Shown one piece after another: positions 12,179 to 23,000 of a stretch of DNA of 64,000 bases. The notes below the pieces were generated by a model. The model was given only the letters and a program-made list of their open reading frames with translations. It was not told the DNA's origin and did no database searches. Made by a program: the position numbers and the translations under genes. How positions within the stretch are numbered: the first letter of the stretch is position 1; the number at the start of each line of letters is the position of its first letter. The DNA is from Nigrospora sphaerica (lineage: Eukaryota; Ascomycota; Sordariomycetes; Amphisphaeriales; Apiosporaceae). Where the stretch lies: assembly GCA_018287875.1 (NCBI GenBank), contig JAGVVL010000002.1:2046001-2110000 (forward strand), written 5' to 3'.

Positions 12179-13965
12179 ATGGTTGCCCTGGAAAGTCATG
12201 GACGAAGCCGGCATTCTACGGCCAGGAGGTCCCATCGACTCCCTGTTACAGATACCGAGATACGAAACGGAACCCGATTCGTCTCCGTGGAGACGTGCTT
12301 GGAAACCTGCCGGGCAGAGTTTGTTGCGAGCGACCTGGGGGTCAAGCCGGGGGTCGCATTCGCCGACGTCTGTTCGATTCTGACATGGACTCAACCACGC
12401 GAGGTGTTTTGGAAACTGTACTGTTGTGACTCTAGCCGATGCGGAGTCCACATAGACCGCGATGGACCCCTGGAACAAAGTCGTAGGTGGCCCGGGGGAG
12501 GGCAATCCCTTGGTCGCAGGTGCTGACTTTGTCCAGCCAACGTCGACTTGCTTATCAATCAGTGCAAAGAGTAAGGAACACGACGCCTCAATACAATGGC
12601 GTTATACTGATGATGGTAAGCCATGGGTTCTACGATATCTTCGACCCAGGACCTCCGGCCATTACGTGTAGGAAGCCATCCTCGTTCGTGCTGCCAGCAC
12701 AACCAAGTCCTTTTCCGTCTAGCAGTATACCGAGTTTTCCGGCATCGACACACAGGGAGCCGCCAGCACCAGCAAGATCCAACCTACCGGATTCCACCAA
12801 CTTCGCGTTTTCGACTGGACGTCCTGCCTCTTATGGCCCCGCCATCGCAGCACAGCATCCTTCCTCGAGTCCCGGCGGTTTGAGCCGAGGGGCGAAAGTG
12901 GTCATCGGGATATGCTGTGCTGTGGCCACGATAGCACTTCTCGCGGCGCTGTGGCTAGTGAGGCGGCGCCGCCGAAGCAATAGGGGTTACCTGAAAAGCC
13001 CCCCGTCCCCCAGGCACCCCCGTACTCGGGCGGAACCAGAGCCCCAGAGCGGCTCCCACAGACCGCTCCTCACGCCGCTGCCCTCGTCCTCGCCGAAGAA
13101 CATGCCAGTCACCCCGCCGCCGCCGAGACTCAGTGACCGCAGATACCTAGTATCCATGGCCCCCGGCCCGGGTTCGGCGCCGCCTGGCCGTAGGAGCAGC
13201 CCGGCCGACCCGGCCTTTCCGCGGGCCCCGGTTTGCTCGCCGACGGGCAAGAAGCTGGCGCGGCGCCCGGCGAGTCCGACGGCAGCTTCGCCATCGGGCA
13301 ACCGCCCTCCCCCCGGCCAGACGCACAGGGTCCCGCACCCAACGGGAGCGCCTCGCGACAGTCCCCACGGCCGGGATGGCACCCCGGGCGCCTCTTCGCC
13401 GGCCGCCGAGGACAAGAACGCCCGGTCGCCGGACCCCGCAGGTCTGCCGGGGCCTCCGCCCTCGTCGCCCTCGCGGCCGAGGCGTCCCCAGGGCGGCCTG
13501 CTCGAAGTCGAGACGGTACGGCCGGCCAGCGAATCGCCTACCTGGGCCCTGCCCACGCCGCCTCAGAGCGTTCAGCATACACGGGCGCCGGCATCGCCCG
13601 TACTCCCCGTCTCGCCCCTATCGACTACATCGTCGCCAAACTTCCCGACCACCCCGTCACAGGCGGCCCCACGTCCGCAGCCCAGTGGGATGGTTGCTGC
13701 CCCGGAACCCGGGAATAATCCTCCGGCCTCGAGGGGCGCCGGATCTGGGCTTTTGACCAGCAGTAGCAGTGAGTTCAACGAGCCATATGCGAGAAAGAAA
13801 CGGGACCCGAGCGTGAGCTGGGGCAGCTGGGGTGGTAGAGGCGCGGGCGGCCAATCGAGAGGTGCTGACAAGAGGCCCCAGGGCGTCGGCGATAGGAAAG
13901 AAACGGGCGGCGCGGCCATGCCGATACAAGAGTTGAACCTGGAAGCTCTGGGAGGCAGTTATTAG
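12179..13965 (+). CDS. single-pass membrane protein, Cys-rich N-terminus, Pro-rich tail
   Basis: Three exons are supported: 12179-12482, 12537-12570 and 12621-13965, about 560 residues. The introns are 54 and 50 bp with CTGAC and CTGAT branch sites. Splicing rebuilds YCCDSSRCGVHIDRDG followed by NVDLLINQCKDHGFYDIF and DPGPP. From memory, this CC-x4-CGV / IN-x-C / GF-x-DI / DPGPP pattern is shared by many fungal surface proteins that also have one membrane helix. The helix here is about residues 205-226 (VVIGICCAVATIALLAALWL), followed by RRRRR as a stop-transfer signal, then a Pro/Ser-rich, low-complexity cytoplasmic tail of about 330 residues. A Ser/Thr/Pro stalk precedes the helix. The N-terminus is uncertain: no signal peptide follows the first ATG, so an upstream exon may be missing. 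Function unknown; wall sensing is only a guess. It converges on the reductase gene 242 bp away. Confidence 0.75.
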
Positions 13966-14207
13966 GGGCCCCGGCAGGAGCAGACGGGGGTTCGGGAGGG
14001 TCCGGGCCACTTGAGATAGTGGGCTATCATACACAATGATGAAGATGTATACGAATAACGAGGTAATTGTATAATTGTGCGTGGAAAGAAGAAGTACAGA
14101 CAAAATTCTAGTCACCGAACCACTCCCAGCGCCGGCGCGACCCCCAACGAAACCAACCCTCGACCGAAACCCCGGCCGTCCGGCTGGGCCTTGACGCGCG
14201 AACGGCA

Positions 14208-15419
14208 CTACGCGCCGACAGCCAGCAGGCTCTTGATGGTGTCGACGGTGCACTTTTCGAGCGGGGTCCAGTCGATGCCCAGCACCTCGGTGGCGCGCGA
14301 GTTGTCGTAGCCGGGGGCGGGGGCGGCGGGGTAGTCGCCTCCCGGGGCGTCGTCGGCGGGCAGGCGGTCGCGCAGGTCGGGGAAGTTGCGGCGGGCGGCG
14401 GCGGCGATTTCGCGATTGCTGAAGTGGCCGGCCGTTACGAAGAAGCGGCGGCCGCCGGCGGCGGGCCGCTCGAGGGCGGCGACGTGGGCGAGGGCGACGT
14501 CGCGGACGTCGACCCAGAGGTGGACGCCCGTTGGCGCGATCTCGTCGCGCATCTTGCCCTGGATGAGTTCGACGAAGCGTGCGTTGGACGTGTTGATGGC
14601 GGCCAGCGAGTTAAGGTGGTGCACGACGGGGCCGAAGACGAGGGGCGGGCAGATGGTGGCCAGGTCGAAGCCGGGCTTCTCGCTCTCGACGAAGTCCCAG
14701 GCGGCTCGCTCGGCCAGCGTCTTGGACACGCGGTACGACGTGGCCTTGTTGTCCTTCAGCCCGTCCTCGTACGTGTTGGGGTTCCAGTCGGCCTCGCTGA
14801 AGACCTTGGCCGGGTCCTTGAGCCCGGCCTCGGAGAGGATGGAGGCGAAGGAACTGGTGATGACGACGCGCTTGACGCCGGGGGCCGACTTCTTGACGGC
14901 CTGCAGGATCGAGGTGGTCCCGACGATGGCGGGATCGAGAAGCTCCGTCTTGGGGTCCGTCCAGTTGTAATGGAAGGGCGAGGCGGCTCGAGAGCGGCCG
15001 TATTAGTAGTGCGTCGGGGGCAGAGTACATCCATCCTCCCGGACTGCGGAGAAAACTTACTGTGTAGGACGGCCTCCAAGCCGGGCGTCTTAACGACCTC
15101 GTCAAAGGCGTCAGGCTGTGCGATGTCAGGCACGATGGCCACTGAGAGTTTGGCGTCGGGGTGCGCGGAGCGGATCTTGGAGGCCTTGTCCTCCGACCGA
15201 ACCGTTGTCACGACCTCGTGACCTCGCTGGAGCAGGAGCTCCAAGATATGGGCTATGGTGTTCGTTCAGCGAGGACCGCCAGCTTCGGCACGCGTACCGA
15301 ACTTACCGGCAATGAAGCCAGATCCTCCTGTTCACCGTAGAGGGTCAGCTTTGGGACGGTCCAGTTGTTTGTACGACGAAGTGGTGATGCGGAATACCTG
15401 TAAGCAAGACTTTGGTCAT
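14208..15419 (-). CDS. GRE2/DFR-type NAD(P)-dependent reductase (extended SDR)
   Basis: Four exons (15419-15398, 15327-15307, 15252-15061, 14986-14208) encode 337 residues, the usual length for this family. The introns are 70, 54 and 74 bp; the last has TACTAATAC. The N-terminus reads MTKVLLTGGSGFIAAHILE, the Rossmann nucleotide-binding glycine motif, and it is assembled from three exons. The catalytic positions are TSS at 122-124 and Tyr163/Lys167 in YRVSK. Other family blocks are VLHTASPF, ICPPLVFGP and WVDVRDVALAHV. Relatives reduce aldehydes or ketones such as methylglyoxal, or flavonoid-type substrates, in the cytosol with NADPH; the substrate here cannot be told from sequence. No biosynthetic neighbours suggest a dedicated pathway. 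The coding region is very GC-rich, which produces a long antisense open frame. Confidence 0.93.
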
Positions 15420-15586
15420 GTTGAAAATCGAACGCTGTGGTCAACGCGAAGAAGGGGCACCGATCTGACGTTGATGAAAATCTGAGGAAGGAAAGACCGC
15501 TTTCAATTAGGCTTCTCACGGCCGTCAATGTGTCTCATGTCTCGACCGAAACCCGTTTGTTGCTATGAGGCTATATCGATCTATCG

Positions 15587-15632
15587 ATCTCTCTCTCTCT
15601 CTCTCTCTCTCTCTCCCCCCCCCTCTCTCTTT
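15587..15632. repeat. (CT)n microsatellite with C-run
   Basis: A CT dinucleotide tract of about 13 units is followed by a run of C and a short second CT tract. It is preceded by ATCTATCG repeats and lies about 170 bp upstream of the reductase start, so it could be a pyrimidine-rich promoter tract of the kind common in fungal genes. Confidence 0.85.
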
Positions 15633-17094
15633 TGCCTTCGCGCTTGTTTCGCCCGCGCGATCGCGGGGTAGTTGGTAATTGATAGGACATAACGTCATCC
15701 CCGCTGGCCATCGGCGTTAAGCGGGTGAATAGCCGCCCGCGCTCCCGCTACCGCTCCTTCCGCTGCTAAAAGCACGACCTGCCAGCCGGCAGGTGCTCGG
15801 GCTCATTCGTGCCTGCATCGCACGGCACCTCTATAGGTAGGCATCTGATCCCTTGGTAAGCATGTCTTCCTTCGCAAGCTCCTTCTCCAAAACGGCCCAG
15901 CGACCGAGACCAAACTGACCAACGGGGCCGGCGGGCCAAACGCTCTCCGGCAGTTTGCGGCAATTAGTCAGGAAGCAGTTGCCAGCCACGAAGACTTATT
16001 CAGGTCAGGGTCCCTCGTTGCTGAATGCCGTCCGAGCCGGTGTCCACGCCCCCCACGGCGACATCGCTTGGTGCGTGACCGGTCGGTCTGAGGAAACCCA
16101 CAGGTCGCGTGGCCGCACGTTCCGGGAGGGGGGGTCTCTCTGCCCATGGCCCAAGTCCCTTTTCGGAGCGATAATCAGGCGTCCTTTTCGGATGGCCTTT
16201 CTCGGCATAGGCAGTTGTGGGACGCGCCCTCGCTAGTCGCTGGTATTCAGCAGCAGTTGACCAGGGCGCTAGAGCCCGTCCGGGCTTCGGGAGCAAGACC
16301 GTGAACGGAATGGCCGCTGCCCCTCTTGCGCGCGCCGTCGTTTCCTCCGTTGTGGGGGCCCCCCCTTTCGATAAATAGCTCGAGGCCGGATCGCAGGCTG
16401 GACGTACGGAGCAAACCAAGACAAGAAGGAAGGGAAAAGAGAAGAAAAATAAGGCGTATATGGAAAAACCACGCTCGCTAGCTCAAGCGTGGCGCCAGCC
16501 CCCTCTACTTCTGGCCACGCGCACGCCACTTGTACGCACCGGCGCAAAGAGCAACTCCCGGGCCGATGACGAGGTCGGCCTAGCACGCCCAATATCCCAT
16601 GCGGGCCCTCTCCGCACGGGGCCGGACCGGGCAATCGCGCGGCCTACGCCGGTGGAGTGACTCAGTAGGTGCCGGGCAGCCTGTGGGCGACGGCTGGGCA
16701 GTCTCAAGCCGTCGCTTTCTCGTGTCGCCCCGTCTGCTCGCCCGGCCGGTTGACCGGCTGGCAGCGGCGCAGTCTGGCCTGTGGGTGCGCGTCTCTCTGC
16801 CGCCGGCCCTGCTTGGGGGGGCTTCGGACCAAGGGGCCGCCGCCCACGCAACGCCTTTCTCCGAGGGAGCCGTGAACCGTCGAGCCCGTCCATTTTATTC
16901 GTCCCGGCCCAAGTACTGGTTGGCCCCAAGGCGCTCCTCCTCCTCCCCCCTGAAAGCTCGACCGGTCCCTCCCAACACGAGCTTGCAATGCCCCCTAAGG
17001 CGGCGATGTATACGCACGCGCATGGCCGCGTGACTAACGGGCCCTCGAACGAGGATCCATGCCTTTCGAGGGAGCGTCGACGCGCAGCTCCAAC

Positions 17095-17113
17095 GCCAGC
17101 CAGCCAGCCAGCC
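17095..17113. repeat. CCAG tetranucleotide tandem repeat
   Basis: About five CCAG units in non-coding DNA. Confidence 0.85.
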
Positions 17114-17907
17114 CTGCTCCCTCGGCGCATCACCGTCGCGGCGCTATTTTGTCGGGGCCAGCGGCCTCTTCTAGCCTAACGACGATGGTGTTAGGCAGGA
17201 TTAGAACGGCACGAAGGAGACATGGGCAGGCCCCTCAGTGCCCCCCAACGGTACGTTGCTTGGAGACGGGTTTCGTCGAGGCGAACCCATCCCACTTGCC
17301 ACAGTAGCCCCGGGGCCACTTGATATCATGGATGTAGCCAGGAAATGCGTGAGGCTCCCCTGTTGCTGGGCGTAACCGTGGTGTTCCACTGCGTCCGGAC
17401 GCGTACCCGGCGCCCACCTCGTCGTCTTCGAAATACTAACCCTTCCCCCCCGGGGCATCATTTTAGGGTTTCCAAAGGAGTACTAACCCCGACCGGCTCG
17501 TGTCGCAGAGCATGCCGAATGGAGACAACGAACCTCCTGGGACCACGGGCTCTCGATGTTTGGGCGGCGACGGGCCTGCCTACCTCGGAATGTGACGAGG
17601 TGTACCATGCGGATCGTTGCCCACGCCCCGGCCGTCAGTACCACACTATGGCCAAGTACGTAGGCATATTACGGCATGGGGCGTTGCGGATGGCCCAATC
17701 GTCGATGGCCACGATCTTGCATGGCAGATCGTATGCGTCGGGATCGAGTCGTGCGCGCCTCAAATATCGTCCAGGAGAGCCAGGGCGACCAAATGCAGTA
17801 GCGAAGTACTTACCCAGGGGGAAGGGGGAGGGTGGTAGCGTTCCCCTTCCCCTGCCCCCTTACAAGCCGCGCCGCCGGGGAACTGACAGCTCATACGGTC
17901 CTCGTGT

Positions 17908-17935
17908 TCTCTCTCTCTCTCTCTCTCCCTCTCGG
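17908..17935. repeat. (CT)n microsatellite
   Basis: About ten CT units with a small interruption, in the gene-free block. Confidence 0.85.
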
Positions 17936-18315
17936 TCATGCCGTCTGACGACCTGCCGGACCGAGGGCCGCACCTTTCATTTGGGCAAAATGTGATAGCT
18001 CGCGCTGGTGGTGTTTCAACAGGCCATCCGGTACGGATATTTGGCATCCAAGTGCCAGTCTGAATTTCGATAGGCCGGTCCCTCCCATGCAAAAGCCCAC
18101 ACAAGCTGACGGGGCCGAGGCCCCTGTCAGGCAACCGGGTTCCCTGGCTTGTCAAGATTCGAACTACAACCCAGAAGCCGTGCAGATCTGGGTCGACTCC
18201 TCCGTAGCAGCAACCAGCTTTTTGCATAGTGCTCCGCCCGCGGAACCATAAGGAACAAAAGCGACCCCGCCCACACACGCTGCTTCTGCGTCCGCTGCTG
18301 CGGCGGCGGCGGACA

Positions 18316-18425
18316 TTGTGTTTGTCACAGCGTATGTGAATTTGTGTTTTTGTGTCACTGTGTATATGTATTTGTGTTTTTTTTGTGTTTGTGTGTGTGT
18401 GTGTGTATCTTCATTCGTATGTATG
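18316..18425. repeat. GT-rich low-complexity tract
   Basis: Alternating TTTGTGT and (GT)n elements with one run of eight T. The other strand is CA/AAAC-rich. Non-coding. Confidence 0.85.
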
Positions 18426-18567
18426 TACCGCTGGACAAGAAGGGAGGCTCTCTCTCCACCAGGCCGAAGGGAGCAATCGCTGCGCGCACCACGTTCGTGT
18501 GTAGACGAGCGACTTGGGGCATTTTGCACGATGCTGCAAGTGCCGTGTCTAAATTCGTCTGCTTGTA

Positions 18568-18585
18568 CCCCCCCCCCCCCCCCCC
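18568..18585. repeat. poly-C tract, 18 bases
   Basis: An uninterrupted run of C on the plus strand (G on the minus), the longest homopolymer in the window. Its length may be a sequencing approximation. Confidence 0.85.
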
Positions 18586-20000
18586 TGGAACACGGCGCCG
18601 GGTAACTTGGGTCGCATGGGTATGGCGTCGGGAAGTTCCTAAAGGCCAGTACGGTGCCGAGTCGCCAAGGTCTTGTTACTATTCCAATGATCCCCGCCGC
18701 GGATCGGGCACGGTCTCTGGGGGAAAGTTGGGAAGCAAACCCCTCGCGGGTGGAGGGACGAGAGGGGCACGACCCCTTGGCCGGTGCGCCCCCCCCATGC
18801 TCTATATGAGGGCCACTATAGAAATAAGCAGCGTGGCCAATATCGCCCGAGTCCCAGGTATAGCGGAAAGCCGAGGGTCCCGCTTCGCCGCGCCAGCATA
18901 CGTACGATGCACGATACGCACACCACCAACAAACGCTGCCGGGTCCCGGCGGATCTGGGGCCGGATGCAGAGTGAGGCTGCTTACGGCCGTAGACGGTCA
19001 GTGAGAGGCGGCTGCCCGGCCAATGCAAGGGAGCGCCGGAAGGGGGATAGCACCGACCTGACTATAGGCCAATAGACCGACGGCGGTGTGAATGTGCACA
19101 TTCATCACTTCTCACCTGCAATGAAGGGGGCCAGGCCCTGGCAAGTCGTCGACCTGCCTATCCTACACCATCGAGACAGACCCTTCCCTTCCCCACAGCC
19201 CTCATCGCCGCTGGCCGGCCCTGCTTTTCTTTTCTTTTTTTATTGCCTACTTACGGAACCATATGGCCGGTGGCCGCGGCTGCTGTTGCCGTTTGTGCGT
19301 GCAGTCCCTTTTCGTTCCGCGGTGATGGCACGAATGGGTCATGCACGATGCAGCTGCCCCCGACTTCTCTCACTCCACTCGCTGGGTCCCGGCCGAAGGG
19401 GCACTGGGCCCCTCAGAAAAACCTCCGGCGCTCGCGCCCCAAGAGGCAGAAGAGAGTGAAAGGACCGCATCTGCACGACGTCTCCCGTCATTTCCCGCTC
19501 CTGACGAGCAACTGGTCACGCACGGGCTTTGCCGACCTCGTCCGCCGAGCCCCCCCATCAGCAGAGCCATCGTCATTTCGGGGTGGGACCCTCGAGTCAA
19601 GCGGTCAAGGCTTAAGCTCGAATATCTACCAAACATTTGTCGTCTGTGGTTCATCGGAACGACAGGCGGAGCATTTCGTCTGCACACCGGCCTCGCTCGG
19701 CCGCCTCATTTGCCCGTGGAGTGCCCGCATGAACTATCGCAAAGAGAGCCCCTCCCTCTCTCTGTCTCTCTCCTGGCCTCCCTGCGGCGGCCACCGTCGC
19801 TGCCGCTTCGCCCAGGCTGGCTTTCGCTGGGAGGGCGCGACAGGTCAATAATCACGGGCTGTGTTTCCCAGCCCCGAGGACGTATCGCTTTTCGCCTCTT
19901 GCTTGTCTCCTTGGAGTCCTAACTCGGTTAGACGAGCGCGCTGCTGTCTGGCAAGGGCTGACCTACCGCAGACAAGGGAAACGGGGGCTTGGTCTGTCAT

Positions 20001-23000
20001 CTGGCCGAGATGGGAGAGTCGAAACGATCCTCGCAGGACCGTGACGCTTACACGTGAGGACCACCGACGCTCTGCTTTGGGGTTTGTCGATCCGTTTATC
20101 CCCTTCTTCGTGTTGCAGCCCTTATCTGAGGAGCTTGATGCTGTCAGGTCGTGACAAGGCCCGGTCACTGTACGAGGTATCTCTTGGGTCTGCAAGGATG
20201 GGCAGGCCGTAGTCCCTCCACCTCGCCCCCTGAGGACCCAATCGCTTTTGCCGGAGACTACAGGCTGGCCCAGAGATTCGACCCGTCGTTTCTTTTTCAT
20301 CCTGGTGACACGTACGCTAATGATTGAAGGGGCGCACGCGCTGTGTTTTCAGGGAAGGCCTCCCGGTTGTCACCCTCGCGCACGGCACACATGCGCTGCG
20401 CGCTCAGCTCACAGGCGCCTCGGTCTGTGCGGACGGGAGGTCGTCCATACCTGACAGCCCGCTCGCACGAACACACACAGAGCATGGCGTTCGTCCCCGC
20501 AGATTCGCCTCTACTACTATGCAGCTGTCAGATGGGGCTCCTGAGACAAAGCCGTGCGGCCTGGCTAAACAGGGGACGGAGGGGCACAGACGCCGCTCGA
20601 AGCACATACCAGGCGTCTGGCGGGATAGGGAGGCCGCTCCCCGAGGGGAAAAGGCCAAGGAAAGGAGAGTCCGCGGCTGACGAGATGGCATGTTGGGGCC
20701 GGACGGAGCATGTCAATGACAGGATGCGGGTTAGCCCGGGTGTGAGCGCAGTGCGCGCCCCAACGCTGCCCCTTGTACCATCCCCTATATCGACCGTTTT
20801 CGACCGGAATGCCACAGGTGGCCCGAAAGCGCTGTCCAGCCGTCGCCAGTCTTCAGCTGGGCCAAGGGTGTGCGTTCAGCATGATAAGGTTGTCATGGTG
20901 TTTCCGGGGCCAGACGAACGAAAGAGGCAGAGTGCCTGGGCTTGTCGAGTGCGTCGTCCAGCTTCAATCTGCAACACCCTGGAACCCCCCCCAAAGGAGA
21001 ACACCTCCGGTAAGGCTGGCCTAACGAGTGGCGGGTTGGCTGATGGCATGTGACGTGGGGCACCGCCACTGTGCCTCTCTCCCCCTCTCTTTCTGGATCC
21101 ACCCTGCACCAGCAGCCTGCCTAGATGCCCAACTTCCTTAGCCAGGACAACGCCTTTGCGTCGCGTTCTCTGGTTCTGACGGGACTCTAAGAGCACAGAT
21201 TTTCCAGACCCGCGCGCCTCGTGATCACGCAACGGCCCCGATCGGCGAAGGGACGGTAGAGACTAGTTGTCCATCCATTGCCAAGTGGGCACGGGTGCGG
21301 CCGACGCCAGCATCACCTCACAAGGGAATCCCGGGTTGAGCACCATCTAGAAGATGAGGGCGAGCGGGACTGCCCCAACGGCAACCGCCCACGTTTGATC
21401 AATGCACCTGCGCCGGTGGGAGCAGGGATCGAGTCGGGGGGCGTGAGGCCAAAGAGGGCCGTACGGGTGGATGAAAGGCTTAAGTCCGGCACGGGACCTG
21501 CATCTACGCGCCGACCATGTCGTGTTCTTCCGGTCCGCGTCCTTCCCACGATTCATGCGGAACAGGGCCGCGGGTACCGACGTCACACGCAAGTGGCCGG
21601 ATGCGACAACTTGGTCAGCAGAACTACCGTGGAGAAAGGGGATAAAGCCTGGGGAAGCAGCCAAAGTATCCCACAATAGGGCGCTCGCGCGAGCGCTAGG
21701 GGAAGAAGCCCCATGTCCACAGGAAAGTCATGAGCCGCGTGTGTTATGATTGGGGGGCCGTAACGTTCCTTCCGAGCGGGACGTTCTATGACTAGGCCTC
21801 ATAGTCGCACAGGAGGTTAGGTAGGTTCTGGTGGTCACATTTCCACCAGGATACGCCTGCTGGCTTCAGAAGGCGGCCCCGAAGTCGCATCGAACCACAT
21901 CCCGGAAGCAGCAAATGTGGCACCCGGCTCGCAAGCCCGCTCCCATATGGTTAGAGATCAACAGCTCCTCCCTACGGGGGGGTGGGCTGTTCTTAGGTAC
22001 GACGGTGGCGCGGGTCCAAGGATAAAGCTTCGTTCCGGCCGGGCATCTATGGATAGGACGAGAGCCCCGTATCGGCCGGAGGACATGACGCATGAGACGG
22101 CCAGCTCATTTCCCACGCCGCCCAGATCGGATAAACGCAGCCACAGGCAGAGGGAGGCCTGCTAATAGCAACACGACAGCAATTCGCCGTGTAAGCCAGA
22201 GGCTAAAAAGAGGAGGCAGATATGGGGAGGCGACTAGCGTCTCGAGGGTCTCCGGTCGACGCTGCGGCCTCGGCCAGTGGGAAGCGGGAGATCACCAGGG
22301 AAATGCCGAGGGGGCCCGAGTGCAAGCCAGTCCCTGCATCGGCCGTCGAGCCGTCAGGCAGATCGCCAGGACGGCCGTCGCGAACTCGGGGCATACGAGG
22401 ATGAACCTGGCGACGGTGATGAATTAGCACACGGCCTGACGGATCTGGACCACGGCGACGACTCAAGGCCCGGGTGACATCCGGAGAAGCCCCAACGACC
22501 CTTTTTTTGGTTTCTTTTTACGAGGGAGAACGATGCTCGCAAAGCCGGCGGGCGCCAGACGGCATAAAACTGGGCCAAGCCGACGGTTCCTCGGCCTTCC
22601 GTGGCTGCCGAAGGTTAGGATGTGGAGATACGGTGGGTGGTGCCGGGCCTAGCAGGTGGTTGGAGCTTAGGTAGGTACGCCAAGTACGCGGTAGTAGCTG
22701 TGGGAAATAGCGAGCGACGGTTCTGTCTGTCAAATTGGGCAGGTTCGCGCTAAGTTGGCACTACTATAGGTGTAGAAGGCTGCAGTTGTACTTGGAGATG
22801 GGCGCGGACAGTCGGAAGGGGCAGGTACGTATAGTACGTTTCCCATTTCATAGAACTTACTGGGTAATATTGTTTGTGGTGACATGCAGACACACGCGTC
22901 CACGCCGTCACAAAGCGGACTGGGCAGCTCTTCGTTGGGTACCTACCTAAGTAAGCACCTGGCAAACCCACCCCCCCGGTCGTATGTATGCAAACTTGAG

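Larger units (their letters stand above)
15420..20000. other. gene-free block, part 1
   Basis: This is the first part of the 27.8 kb stretch without a recognisable gene. The stretch nearest 15420 should hold the reductase promoter. Open frames reach about 240 codons (16483-17133 minus, 18344-19075 plus) but have Arg/Pro/Gly-rich shadow composition and no motifs. Contents are CT tracts, a CCAG tandem repeat, a GT-rich stretch and an 18-base poly-C run, listed separately. Confidence 0.55.

Noticed and set aside
12987..13556. 189-codon minus-strand open frame in the membrane-protein tail
   Set aside because: Gly/Arg-rich antisense of a Pro/Ser/Ala-rich coding tail.
14424..15221. 265-codon plus-strand open frame antisense to the reductase gene
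   Set aside because: It is Gly/Asp/Val/Arg-rich, the usual shadow of a GC-rich coding region, and crosses the intron at 14987-15060. The minus strand has the real SDR motifs.
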